This document shows positions 8,225 to 17,596 of a stretch of DNA of 64,000 nt, piece by piece. Origin of the DNA: Palsa-461 sp963768185 (GTDB taxonomy: Bacteria; Actinomycetota; Acidimicrobiia; Acidimicrobiales; RAAP-2). The position numbers were made by a program, and so were the translations under genes. The stretch covers positions 1,549,701 to 1,613,700 of the forward strand of contig CAVYGS010000004.1 in NCBI GenBank assembly GCA_963768185.1. The letters run 5' to 3'. Each line of letters begins with the position of its first letter. Within the stretch, counting starts at the first letter, position 1. The notes under the pieces are model-generated. The model saw only the letters and a program-made list of their open reading frames with translations. It was not told the DNA's origin and searched no databases.

Positions 8225-9222
8225 GCCAGCTTCATCACGCCAGCGATGGCGTTGGCAATTTCGGGGCCGAGGGCGGCGGCGAGAAGCATGTGGCCCTTGT
8301 CGTCTGGATGGATGCCGTCGGCGAGGTACTCGTCCGGAACGAGCGCCTCGCCCTCGACGAGGAGCAGGTGCGGATCACCCATGGAGATGCGTTGGCGCAC
8401 CACGCCCTCGATCACCGCCCGCAGAGACGCCAGGGTGGCACCGAGCCGGTTCGGCGCGTCCTCTGCGGCGGGACGACGGACCGGCGACACGACGACGATA
8501 GGGGTGGCGGGCTGACCCTGGCGCAGGATCGTGAGGAACGCGTCGAAACCGGCGGACATCATCTCGTCAGAGTGCGGGATCATCGACCAACAGTTGGTCC
8601 CGTAGCTGAGCGAGATCACCGACGCCTCGAGAGACGCCACGGACTCGGCCGTGGCGATCTCGCCTCGCGCCGAGCCGGCATAGCCAAGGTTGACTAGGTC
8701 GAGCCCGGCCGAGCGGGCCACGAGCGCCGGCCACGCCAGGGCCGGCGCGCTCGCGACCCAGCCCTCGAGGATGGAGTCGCCGTACGCGAGCCAACGCGGG
8801 CGTGGGGGACCCGGCACGATCCCGCCGCCGACCGGCCGTAGCCCGTGGATCGTTGGTCGCATGCCCTCGGGCAGGTGGATGGTGGCGGGGGTGGTCCGTG
8901 GCCCGAGACGAAGCTCGGCCAATCCTTCACCGACGACGGCGTCGACGATGTCGAGCCGATCCCCGGCGGTCCATGCCTCAAACGTGCGCCCGCCCCCGGC
9001 GCCGCGGGACCCGAGATCGGCCGTGAGCGTCGAGTACCGGATGACGACGGATGTGGCGTCACCGTCGAGTTCGAGGCGGACCCCGGCGGGCACCGTGGCC
9101 GCCTGCCACGTCGCCGCCGGCAGACGGAAGCGGTCGGCGGGCGCCGCGCGCGGGTACGGCACGTCGTCGCAGGGCGGGAAGGGATTGCCGCGCAGGAACG
9201 GCGTCGGATCGAACTCGGTCAC
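8221..9222 (-). CDS. SGNH/GDSL-type hydrolase
   Basis: 333 residues. An N-terminal beta-rich domain (about 1-140) precedes an SGNH hydrolase domain. Block I is WLAYGDSILEGW (about 150-161, nucleophile Ser), the block III Asn is in SYGTNCWSM, and the C-terminal block V ADGIHPDDKGH supplies Asp and His. These hydrolyse carboxylic or carbohydrate esters. GTG 9222 is chosen because it overlaps the SDR stop by GTGA; the longer open frame upstream is only a shadow of the SDR gene. It is translationally coupled to the SDR and sits in the same minus-strand group as the LLM oxidoreductase at 10268 and the CoA-transferase at 11206. Confidence 0.85.
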   Translation of the reverse strand: MTEFDPTPFLRGNPFPPCDDVPYPRAAPADRFRLPAATWQAATVPAGVRLELDGDATSVVIRYSTLTADLGSRGAGGGRTFEAWTAGDRLDIVDAVVGEGLAELRLGPRTTPATIHLPEGMRPTIHGLRPVGGGIVPGPPRPRWLAYGDSILEGWVASAPALAWPALVARSAGLDLVNLGYAGSARGEIATAESVASLEASVISLSYGTNCWSMIPHSDEMMSAGFDAFLTILRQGQPATPIVVVSPVRRPAAEDAPNRLGATLASLRAVIEGVVRQRISMGDPHLLLVEGEALVPDEYLADGIHPDDKGHMLLAAALGPEIANAIAGVMKLA

Positions 9223-10010
9223 GAACGGCGGGGCATCGGCGTGCCCCACGGCGTCTTGATGCTGGCACCCCCATCGACGGGCAGCGACTGTCCCGAGATG
9301 CCGCTGGCGAGGTCCGACACGAAGAACACCAGCGCCTTCGCGATGTCGTCCTTGGTCGGGTGTCGCAGCGGCTGCACCGGTCCGCCGTAGACCCGCGGCT
9401 CGTCGTCGGGGACCTCGATGCCCACCGCGCCGGGGAGGACGGCGTTCACCCGGATCGCGTATTGTCCGAGCTCCTCCGCGAACGTCCTGACCAGGCTGAG
9501 CAGAGCGGCCTTCGCCGCGCCGTAGGCGACGTGGTTCCTGGCCGCGAACAGCGCGTCGACGGACGAGACCACCGCCATGGCGCCGCCGCCCGCCTGCTCC
9601 ACCATCTGGTTGCCAGCCGCCTGCATGAGAAGGAACGCCTGGCGGAGGTTCGTACCGAGCGACCACTCCCAGTCTTCGTCGGTGAAGTCGAGGACCGAAC
9701 CCCACCTGGCCTCGCCGATGATGTCGACCGCGATGTCGAGACCGCCGAAGGCGTCGACGACCTCCCGCACCGCCCTCGTGGCTTCGGGCCGCGTCCGCAG
9801 ATCGGCGACGACGACGATCGCCTCGCCGCCAGCGGCGCGGATCTCCTCTGCGACCGCGCTCGCACGGCCCTCGTCGAGGTCGACGCACGCGACGCGAGCC
9901 CGACCCTCGGCGAGCGCGAGGGCGGTCGCGCGCCCGATACCCGGTCGCGGCGGGCGGTGCCCGGCCCCGGCTACGAGCGCTCGTCGTCCAGCCAGGCCGA
10001 ACTCGATCAC
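9219..10010 (-). CDS. SDR family oxidoreductase with an extended glycine-rich loop
   Basis: 263 residues, classical short-chain dehydrogenase. The cofactor loop reads ALVAGAGHRPPRPGIGRATA, several residues longer than the normal TGxxxGxG. The catalytic Ser is in AVVSSVD and the YxxxK motif is YGAAK, followed by RVNAVLPGAV. The normal NNAG motif is replaced by VDIIGEA. The C-terminus contains GISGQSLPVDGG. GTG 10010 is preceded by GGAGGAGG five bases upstream. It likely oxidises or reduces a hydroxy or keto intermediate with NAD(P). The stop overlaps the SGNH start. Confidence 0.88.
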   Translation of the reverse strand: MIEFGLAGRRALVAGAGHRPPRPGIGRATALALAEGRARVACVDLDEGRASAVAEEIRAAGGEAIVVVADLRTRPEATRAVREVVDAFGGLDIAVDIIGEARWGSVLDFTDEDWEWSLGTNLRQAFLLMQAAGNQMVEQAGGGAMAVVSSVDALFAARNHVAYGAAKAALLSLVRTFAEELGQYAIRVNAVLPGAVGIEVPDDEPRVYGGPVQPLRHPTKDDIAKALVFFVSDLASGISGQSLPVDGGASIKTPWGTPMPRRS

Positions 10011-10267
10011 CGTTCCCTCCTCCGGCAGTGGTCGCTCAAGCGATCTTTGATTTCGCTGGGTAACCTAAGAGCCTCACTCGAGTTCGTCAACGTGGGGCCA
10101 AGAAGGCGAACGGACGGGCCAGCCGGTCGCTGTGGCGAACGGGCATTGACCTCCAGCGGTCGGGCGCCGATGATGCGCGCTAATCGAAGAGAGGTAGGGC
10201 CAGCGGCTCAGGCTCGGCCCGGCACCGTACTGCGTGCCGGTCGGGACACCGGGGAGATTGCGACCAG
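10011..10267. other. Intergenic spacer upstream of the SDR-SGNH unit
   Basis: 257 bp without a credible gene. It holds the ribosome binding site of the SDR gene at its left edge and presumably that unit's promoter. No convincing -35/-10 pair, terminator hairpin or repeat was found by eye. Confidence 0.5.
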
Positions 10268-11209
10268 CTAGCCGGGACCGCGGCCGGCAGCGGCGTGCTC
10301 GCGCACGGCCGGCATCACCTGGTCAAAGAGGACATCGAGGACCGGCCGCGTGTCGACGCCGAATGTCGCCGGGCTGAAGACGAAGTGCCGGGCCCCGGCG
10401 TCGTAGTACGCCACGATCTTCTCGGTGACCTCCGCCGCCGTCCCGGCCGCCGCCACGCTGTCGACCATCTTCCGGAAGTCCTGGTCGTACGTGCCGCCCA
10501 TCGTCCGCGCCGCCGCCTCCCTGGCGGCGTCGCCGTCGCGGTCGATGTTGACGAACACCCACACGAGCCACTGGAACCCGGTGAGGTCGCGTCCCTCAGC
10601 GGCGGCGATCTGCTCGATCGTCCCCACCGACGTCGCATAGCGGCGAGGCGAGTACATGTAGGGGAACCACCCGTCACCTAGTGTCACCGCTCGCCGCATC
10701 GCCGGCTCCTGTCGGCCAGCTACGACGATCGGCGGACCGACGGCCTGAACTGGCGCCGGATGGATCCGGACGTCCTCGACGTCGTAGTAGCGGCCGCGGT
10801 GCGTCACGGACTCCCCCGTCCAGAACCGGCGAAGCAGCGGGATGGCTTCGTTGGCCCGCCGACCACGCTCCTCGATCGGCACCTGCATCGCCCTGAACTC
10901 CTGGGGGTACTCGCCGCCGATCCCGACGCCGAGGACGACGCGCCCGCCACAGACGTTGTCGAGGTCGGCCGCTTGCTTGGCGATGAGGGCGGGAGGATAG
11001 AGCGGCAGCAGGAGGATGGCGGTGCCGACGGTGACCCGCTCCGTTAGCGCCGCAAGCCGGGCGAGGTTCATCATGACTTCAGGGCTCGGGTTCCGCGACG
11101 CGATGTGGCCACCGGTCCAGAGCGAGTCGATGGGCCGCTCCTCGAGCCGCCGCACCTGGGCGGCATTTCCCCCGCCGACGAGCCCGACCTTGATCTCGCT
11201 GGAAGTCAT
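10268..11209 (-). CDS. LLM class (probably F420-dependent) oxidoreductase
   Basis: 313 residues, luciferase-like fold. Recognisable segments are SLWTGGHIASRNPSPEVMMN near residues 29-48, VTVGTAILLLPLYPPALIAK, and GGRVVLGVGIGGEYPQEF, typical of F420-dependent LLM enzymes of actinomycetes. ATG 11209 is taken because it overlaps the CoA-transferase stop by ATGA; an in-frame ATG nine codons earlier lies inside that gene. It is co-transcribed with the double CoA-transferase, so it may act on the CoA ester or the free acid. Cofactor assignment is inference from family resemblance. Confidence 0.88.
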   Translation of the reverse strand: MTSSEIKVGLVGGGNAAQVRRLEERPIDSLWTGGHIASRNPSPEVMMNLARLAALTERVTVGTAILLLPLYPPALIAKQAADLDNVCGGRVVLGVGIGGEYPQEFRAMQVPIEERGRRANEAIPLLRRFWTGESVTHRGRYYDVEDVRIHPAPVQAVGPPIVVAGRQEPAMRRAVTLGDGWFPYMYSPRRYATSVGTIEQIAAAEGRDLTGFQWLVWVFVNIDRDGDAAREAAARTMGGTYDQDFRKMVDSVAAAGTAAEVTEKIVAYYDAGARHFVFSPATFGVDTRPVLDVLFDQVMPAVREHAAAGRGPG

Positions 11210-13539
11210 GTGAGCACCTCGCTCAGCTGGGCGCACTCCGCCTCCGACAGACCGAGCAGCGTCCGGAGCACGTCATCGTTGTCGTGACCGATCAGTGGCC
11301 CGTGCTTCGGTGCGACCTTGAGGTCGGAATAGAGCCACGGCGCCCGCATTACGACAGTACGGCCGATCTCGGGGTGCTCGATCTCGACGAAGACCCCTCG
11401 CGACTCGAGATGCGGGTCACTCGACAACGCCCTGTTTGTCATGACGGCCATGGCCGGGACGCCGGCCGCCTGCAGGGTTTGGAACGCCTCTCGGGAGCTC
11501 AGCTGCCGCGTCCATTCCGCGATCGCATTGTCGATCTCGCCCACGTTTCGACGGGCGCCGGCATTCGGCCATCGCCCGACCCACTCCTCGTGCCCGAGCA
11601 GACCACACAAGGACTTCCACTCGAGCTCGTCCCCGACGGCGATGGCCACCCAGTCGTCATCATCGGCAGCGGGGTAGACGTCGTGGGGCGCCATCTCCCG
11701 GTGCTGGTTACCGACCCTTGGATCCCACGGCACCCCGAGCTGGTGGGCGAGGAGTGCGTCCGGCGAGCTCGCCGCCACGACCTCACGGCTCGCCAGGTCG
11801 ACATGCTGGCCCACACCCGTCCGGGCCCGATAGAGGAGAGCGGCGAGGATCCCGACGGCGAATGCGTTCGCGCTCCGGTAGTCGGTCGACTCGCCGACTT
11901 CGCACGGTGGGCCGTCGGCGTAGCCGGTCTGTTCGGAGAGGCCCCCCGTCGCGCCGAAGACGCTCGCGTACCCGGCCCCTAGCGCCTCCGGTCCTGTGGA
12001 GCCGTTCGCCGACGAGGACGCCACAACCAGGTCGGGGCGAACGGCGAGGAGCGTGCTCGCGTCGAGGCCGAAACGGGCCATCACCCCCGGCCGGAAGTTG
12101 TCGACGACGACATCGGCCCACTCGGTGGCGAGCCGGCGGGCGAGCGCGAGACCCTCCGGCCGCGAGAGGTCGACCTGGAACGACCGCTTTCCCATGTTGA
12201 TCTCGTTGAAGTTCGGCGACCGGTCGATGCCGCCGTAGTCGGCGAGGAACCCGCGTCGGGCCGGATCGGGGCGCTTCGTGGACTCCACCTTCACCACCTC
12301 CGCACCGAGGAGCGAGAGCAGGGTGGTGGCGTACGGGCCGGCGGCGGCCCATGTGAAGTCGAGGACGCAGACGCCTTCGAGACCGCGGCCCGGTGGGAGG
12401 ACGGACTCGACCACTGCCCGCTCGCCGAAGCCGGCTGACGAGCCGAGCGCCGGTACCGGGCCGACCTCGGCTGGCGTCGTTGACAGGCCGTAGGGCGGTC
12501 CCGGGATCCGAAGTGTCCCCCCGCGACCGTCGCCGAGATCCGAGAGGAACCCCCGATGCGCGAGCTGCGCCGACGCCAGGAGGTCTTCGGGGCGGGCGTA
12601 GCCGCCGATCGCGGCGCCGACGCCACCGAGGAGCCGAACCACGTCGGCGCGGTCGTGCTCGGCGACCCAGGACACGAACGCCTTGGCGGCAGCGGTCATG
12701 TCGGCTTCCCTCACTTCGGCGGTGGCGTGGCGGGGGTCGGCGAGCGGGAGCGCCTCGGGCGAGGCGGCGAGCGCGTCCCACTGCGCCGGCGTCATCATCA
12801 CGAGCTGAACCCAGCCGTCGCGGCACTGCAACATCCCGAAGAACCCGTATCGGTTGCCTTCACGTCGCAAGGTGATGCCGTCGTTGTTGAAGCGGCTCAA
12901 TCGCGTGCGGTTCAGTGTGAGCTGCGATTCCTGTACCGATACATCCACCTGCTGCCCCCGCCCGGTGCGCAGGCGGTCGTAGCAGGCGGCGAGGGTCGCG
13001 ACCGCCGCGTTCCAGCCGGCGTCGAACTCGGCCACGTCGCTGCCCAGCTGTACTGGAGCCCGGTCGGGAAACAGCTTGAAGGCGCTTCCGCTCGGGAGGA
13101 TGGCCCCCTCGCCGCCGCCGTGGAAGGTGATGAGGTGGTGGGCCCGATAGTCGGCGTAGGGGCCGGTCGAGCCGAACGGGGTGATCGACACAACGGTCGT
13201 CGTCGCCGGCACCGAGCCGAGCACGCCGAGATCGGTCGTCCTGCGGTCGGTGATGACGACATCGGCAGTCGCCGCCAACCGGCCCAGTGCGACCTCGCTC
13301 TCCACGACAACGCTGCCCTTGCCGGCGTGCAGGTAGATGAACCGGCCACCGGGTTCGTCATCGCCGGCATCGGCGCGACGAGGGCCGGATCGGCGCGATA
13401 CACGGCCGCCCGGAGGCTCGACCTCGAGGACCTCGGCGCCCAAGTCGCCCAGTACCCTTGCGCAGAAGGAGGTGGGGACGCCGTCGCCGACCTCGAGAAC
13501 GCGCCACCCCGCCAGCGCACCGGCCCTCTCTCCTGCCAT
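11206..13539 (-). CDS. Double-domain CaiB/BaiF (family III) CoA-transferase, second copy
   Basis: 777 residues with two family III CoA-transferase modules, about 10-370 and 385-775. Module starts are RVLEVGDGVPTSFCARVLGD with GAEVLEVEPPGG, and VCVLDFTWAAAGPYATTLLS with GAEVVKVEST. The second module contains KRSFQVDLSRPEG and a STDYRSANAFAVGILAALLY region, where catalytic-site residues are expected. It resembles the 1728-4169 protein in layout but is clearly diverged, so the two probably handle different substrates or steps. The stop overlaps the LLM gene start. A GAACG-T-CGTTC palindrome (13574-13584) lies about 35 bp before the start. Confidence 0.9.
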   Translation of the reverse strand: MAGERAGALAGWRVLEVGDGVPTSFCARVLGDLGAEVLEVEPPGGRVSRRSGPRRADAGDDEPGGRFIYLHAGKGSVVVESEVALGRLAATADVVITDRRTTDLGVLGSVPATTTVVSITPFGSTGPYADYRAHHLITFHGGGEGAILPSGSAFKLFPDRAPVQLGSDVAEFDAGWNAAVATLAACYDRLRTGRGQQVDVSVQESQLTLNRTRLSRFNNDGITLRREGNRYGFFGMLQCRDGWVQLVMMTPAQWDALAASPEALPLADPRHATAEVREADMTAAAKAFVSWVAEHDRADVVRLLGGVGAAIGGYARPEDLLASAQLAHRGFLSDLGDGRGGTLRIPGPPYGLSTTPAEVGPVPALGSSAGFGERAVVESVLPPGRGLEGVCVLDFTWAAAGPYATTLLSLLGAEVVKVESTKRPDPARRGFLADYGGIDRSPNFNEINMGKRSFQVDLSRPEGLALARRLATEWADVVVDNFRPGVMARFGLDASTLLAVRPDLVVASSSANGSTGPEALGAGYASVFGATGGLSEQTGYADGPPCEVGESTDYRSANAFAVGILAALLYRARTGVGQHVDLASREVVAASSPDALLAHQLGVPWDPRVGNQHREMAPHDVYPAADDDDWVAIAVGDELEWKSLCGLLGHEEWVGRWPNAGARRNVGEIDNAIAEWTRQLSSREAFQTLQAAGVPAMAVMTNRALSSDPHLESRGVFVEIEHPEIGRTVVMRAPWLYSDLKVAPKHGPLIGHDNDDVLRTLLGLSEAECAQLSEVLT

Positions 13540-13573
13540 GAGCGGTCCCCCTTGGCGTCGATCCGCGGGTAGT

Positions 13574-13584
13574 GAACGTCGTTC
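13574..13584. promoter_or_regulatory. GAACG-T-CGTTC palindrome upstream of the second CoA-transferase
   Basis: An 11-bp imperfect-centre palindrome (GAACGTCGTTC) about 35 bp before the CoA-transferase start. The identical 11-mer occurs at 15919-15929 between the Liv permease and solute-binding genes, and a half (GAACGTCG) at 16188-16195. Shared sites in front of functionally linked genes could be operators for the local TetR or IclR protein. The assignment is inference; an 11-mer may recur by chance. Confidence 0.3.
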
Positions 13585-13679
13585 TACTCGACGCGAGCGC
13601 GGGGCTCGCTCGTGCAGACCGAGCCAGAAGTGAGGCTGTCAACCTCGGATCAGAGGCCGTTATCCACGGTTCAGCACCT

Positions 13680-15819
13680 CTACCTCTGTATTCGCTCGTA
13701 GATCGGAGCCGCGTCGAGCGCTACTGCAATCAGAGCCGGCGTTTCCGGCCTGACGGCCGACTTAATCAAGTAGAGCCCCGCGACGTTCGCTATCAAGGCG
13801 GTGATCAACAGCCAAAGCCACCACAGGTGGCCCACGGTCGCAACCAGGACAACGAACGTGGCGAAGTAGATCGAACTCGTGATCTTGAGCCATGTGTAGA
13901 GCGTTGGAGTACCGGTGCGAACCCGAGCGAGAACAGAACGGAACTGCCGGGCTTCCATCGTGAGGACACCTTCTGGGAATCTGATCAGCGCTATCGCACC
14001 CAAGCCGAACGCGATTGCGGCGAAGTTGCCGAAGAAGTTTGGCAGATAGACCTGCGAGATTCCGAGGATCACAGTTTGGCTCAACCCCGCGAAGAGGGCC
14101 GCTACGTTTGACCGAATACCTTGGGTGACTAAGACAATGAGCCAGACTTCGGCCCCCAAGGTCGAATAGTTTCCGGTGTTCGCCACTCCGAGGGTAATTG
14201 CCAACATGCCGCCACCGATACCAGCGACGAAAGCTGCCAAGCCAGCGGTTAAGAGCTTCATCTGGACGACGCTGATGCCGATGGACCTGGAGGCGATGGT
14301 GCTGGAACGAATTGCGCGCAATCCGAGCCCAGTCGTCGAGCGGCGGAAATTTACGGTCACGAGTGCGACCACTGCGAAGGCTCCAATGGCCAGGTAGACC
14401 AGCGCACGGTCGCCCGCCGCAAACTGCGGAGGAGTCACGTTGATGCCGATCCCGTTGTTATCGAAGATTGCCCTGGTCCACACCACGTTTTCAACCAGCA
14501 GCCCAAAGGTGAGCGTGACCAGCGCGACGTACAGGTCACCCATACGGATGGTGAACCATCCGATGACGAGGCCGAAGGGGATTGCCGCGAAGCCACCGAT
14601 GAGCACTCCGAGGAGGATCGGCACCCCGTCGTGGACCGCGAGCAACGCCGCCGTCATTCCACCAGCGCCGGCGAAGGTTGCCTGGCACAGCCAGATCATT
14701 CCGCCCTCGCCGGTCACCAGGCTGAAGGACATGAAGAGGATCGCGGTACGCGACCCCCTCGGCTAGGAGCCCGATCCAGATGCCCTTTAGAAGGAGCGGC
14801 AATCCGAGGAGGCACGCGAACGCAAAAAGCGACGGACGCCAACTGAATCTTTCGGCGCCCGACCCCCTGCCAGCCTGAACCGATTGTCTGTCATGGGGCC
14901 TTATCGCTCGATCAAGCGTTCCGCCCACGCCCGTGACTTCAGCCACAGACCCCTGTCGAATGATGAAATACGCAAGGAAGCCCACCATCGTCAAGAAGGG
15001 GATCGCATACAGAAGGTCAGCGGTGTAGACGCTGGCCGGAGGCAGGCCGTATTGCACGAGCGCGCTCGCCACTCCCATTCCCAGTCCGACGCCGGCGGCG
15101 ATGGGGAGGCTGCGCAGTTTCCCGGCTAGCACTGCAGCGAAGGCTGCCACCATGAGCAGCGACATCTGGCCGGGGTCGAGCCCATTGATGGGCGCGACGA
15201 GCACTCCGACGAGCCCGGCAATGGTGCTGCTCACTGCCCATACTGCTGTGGACATCCGCCCGGGGTTGGTTCCCGAAAGGGCAGTCATAGCCGGGGAATC
15301 AACGAGCGCGCGGATCTGCAGTCCGACGTCGGTGTATCGCAAGATCACGAACCCGCTCACCAGGAGAACGACGACGACGATGTAAACGATTACCTGATCA
15401 AGAGTGACCGGTACGCCGAGGAAGTTGAACACTCGCACTGGCAGAGGGGCCAGGCCCGGAGCCTGCAGGATCGTCTGATTTCCGAAGATAACGGTATCCG
15501 TCGCAGGCAGGGCGACCGAGATGCCAATCGTCGCCAAAACCTTCACCAGGGTCGAACAGACGCGAAGGTGTCGGAACACCACGCCGTAGAGAAGGAGACC
15601 CAAGGCGGGCCCGAGACCGAGGATCGCGAGCAGAGCGGCGGGAACAATCGACCACGAGTGCTCAGTGTTGAGGAAGTAGTAGAAGCGGGCCACCGTGAAC
15701 GCCATGGCTCCGAAGGCGAAGTTGAGCACGCCGGCGGACTGGTAGGTCACCACCAATCCGGTGGCTGCGATGGCATAGATACCGCCCAGCACCAGGCCCG
15801 CAACCAGATACTGAAGCAC
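13680..15819 (-). CDS. LivH-LivM fused branched-chain-type ABC permease, one frameshift
   Basis: Two permease halves on one gene. The LivH frame (GTG 15819, about residues 1-355) begins VLQYLVAGLVLGGIYAIAAT. The LivM frame continues from about 14750 to the stop at 13680 with the hallmark LVTGEGGMIWLCQATFAGAG. The LivH frame reads LLAEGVAY then loses sense, while the other frame resumes with AILFMSFS. Removing one base near 14742-14751 joins them as LLAEGVAY-AILFMSFS, and the span is 3n+1 bases. So this is a natural fusion of about 712 residues with a +1 indel, either a sequencing error or a young pseudogene. The GTG start has GGGGAGG just upstream. The gene diverges from the solute-binding protein at 16239. 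No LivG/LivF ATPase is in the window. Confidence 0.8.
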
Positions 15820-16238
15820 TGCCCTCCCCGCCTCAGCGCAGGCGCACTGTCCACTCACAGAGCCGCAGCTCGGTGAGCTCCCGAGGTCAAGCTTTGCATC
15901 GGCTACCCGCGCTGTCCAGAACGTCGTTCCACCTGAGATCGAACGGCGCTACCCGGTTCGCGTCTTTGGGTTCGCCGCGCCGATGAAGGTCACCCAGCCC
16001 GTGTCGCGGATTCGGAGCTTCGACGACAGCGTCCCCGAACATGATCGGACCCGACGTCGTGAACGGACGCCGGGTCGAACCGACAGCAGTCGCGACAAGT
16101 GGGTCCGTCGATGACATCGCGTCACCGGAGAAGCCCCTGCGTTGATCCTCGTTTGCCACGCTGATGTGCTCGGGGTACGTTGAGCTAGAACGTCGCTGCG
16201 ACTTTGGTGCAGCCTTGTTCCAAGGGGGGAGATCGTCC
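15820..16238. promoter_or_regulatory. Divergent control region between livHM and the solute-binding protein gene
   Basis: About 420 bp without a convincing gene, although frames stay open by chance. It must hold promoters for both divergent transport genes. Visible elements are GAACGTCGTTC at 15919-15929 and the half site GAACGTCG at 16188-16195, about 45 bp before the solute-binding gene. The same 11-mer lies upstream of the CoA-transferase at 13574. No reliable -35/-10 boxes were identified. Confidence 0.4.
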
Positions 16239-17483
16239 ATGGGGAGAGGCATCCGACTGGGACGAGCGGGTTTGGTCATGCTTTGTTTGGCAAGCGTCGT
16301 CGTCGGATTTTCGGGAACCGCCGCCTCAGCTGCGGGACATAAGGCGCCGATCGTTCTCGGCTTCATCACCGACGAGACAGGTGGGGCCTCATCGTCGTAC
16401 ATCGACGCTCAGGACGGGGCGATCGCTCGGATCGACGCCCAGAACGCTGCCGGGGGAGTGAACGGACACAAGCTCGAACTGGTGGTCGAGGATGACCAAT
16501 CCACCGCGAGCGGCAACCTGACGGCTGCCAAGGACATGATCGAAGACAAAGGTGCGTTCGGCATCATTGACGATTCGTCGTTCACCTACGGCGCCGCCTC
16601 CTACTTGAGCGCGAACAAGATCCCAGTCACCGGTGCGGCGATCGACGGACCAGAGTGGGGGCAGCAGCCGAACAGCAACATGTTCAGCGTGAGCGGAACC
16701 ACCACGACGCCGATCGACGGAAAGACATACGGCTACAACAACTCCGAAGAGTTCTTCAAGCAAATGGGAGTCACGAAACTCGCGCAGGTGGTTTACAACA
16801 TCTCCTCTGCGATCACCGCGGCGAACGGCATCTTTGCCGCTGCGAAGCCGCTCGGTATCAGCGACTGTCTAGACAGCGTCATCCCGTTCGGTGACGTTTC
16901 ATTCACGACATTTGCATTGCAGATGAAGTCCTTGAAGTGCAACGGCTTAGAGGTCCTCGGACTCCTATCGAGCTGTATCGCCGTAGCGAACGCCATCCAG
17001 CAAGCTGGGTTGAAGGTCGTCGACTTTTGTATCACCGGTTATGACGAGAGCGTCCTCAGTCAGCCCAGTGCCTTGGCGTCCATGCAAGGGGTGTACACCA
17101 TGGCCACCGTCAATGTCCTTGGAAACAACCTCAACGCTCCAACGAAGCTCTTTCTCAGTCGTCTAAAGAAGTACACAAGCTGGCCCGGCGGTATCCCCAG
17201 CCTCAACATCGATTACGGGTACGAAGCCGCCGACTTGATGATCACCGGGTTGCAGCTCGCGGGGCCCAGCCCAACACGTCAAGGATTTATCTCCAAGTTG
17301 CGCACAGTCTCCAGCTACACGGCAAGCGGACTCATCCCGGCCCCTGGTGAGAACTTCACGCATTTTGGGACCTATGCAGGGCTGCCGAAGACGTCATGCG
17401 CGCCGTTCTACGAAGTCAAGGGCCACACATTTGTGCCAACGAAATCCATATGCGGAAAGCTGGTGGTCACCGGTTCGGGGTAG
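16239..17483 (+). CDS. ABC transporter solute-binding protein (Liv/Peripla_BP_6 type)
   Basis: 414-residue secreted receptor for a Liv-type importer. It has a Sec signal peptide (MGRGIRLGRAGLVMLCLASV, cleavage probably after ASA near residue 31); the lone Cys is not in a lipobox. A mature type-I periplasmic binding fold follows (APIVLGFITDETGG, LVVEDDQSTASGNL, YEAADLMITGLQLAG). ATG 16239 is preceded by GGGGGAG about seven bases upstream. It is divergent from the LivH-LivM fusion and presumably feeds it. The ligand is unknown; relatives bind amino acids, amides, short fatty acids or aromatic acids. A broken relative of its C-terminus lies at 19444-19671. Confidence 0.9.
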   Translation: MGRGIRLGRAGLVMLCLASVVVGFSGTAASAAGHKAPIVLGFITDETGGASSSYIDAQDGAIARIDAQNAAGGVNGHKLELVVEDDQSTASGNLTAAKDMIEDKGAFGIIDDSSFTYGAASYLSANKIPVTGAAIDGPEWGQQPNSNMFSVSGTTTTPIDGKTYGYNNSEEFFKQMGVTKLAQVVYNISSAITAANGIFAAAKPLGISDCLDSVIPFGDVSFTTFALQMKSLKCNGLEVLGLLSSCIAVANAIQQAGLKVVDFCITGYDESVLSQPSALASMQGVYTMATVNVLGNNLNAPTKLFLSRLKKYTSWPGGIPSLNIDYGYEAADLMITGLQLAGPSPTRQGFISKLRTVSSYTASGLIPAPGENFTHFGTYAGLPKTSCAPFYEVKGHTFVPTKSICGKLVVTGSG

Positions 17484-17596
17484 CCCAGCAGTACTGCGGT
17501 CCGGGGTCACTCGAGAAACCGAGGGGCGGTCTGTCCCCGGGACCCGTCCGGCTGTTCGGCGGACCGAAAGTCAGGGTCCCTGAGCTTCCAGACCGA

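Noticed and set aside
17484..17596. Terminator between the solute-binding protein and ETF genes
   Set aside because: Short GC repeats such as TCAGGG/CCCTGA exist, but without a proper loop or T-run.
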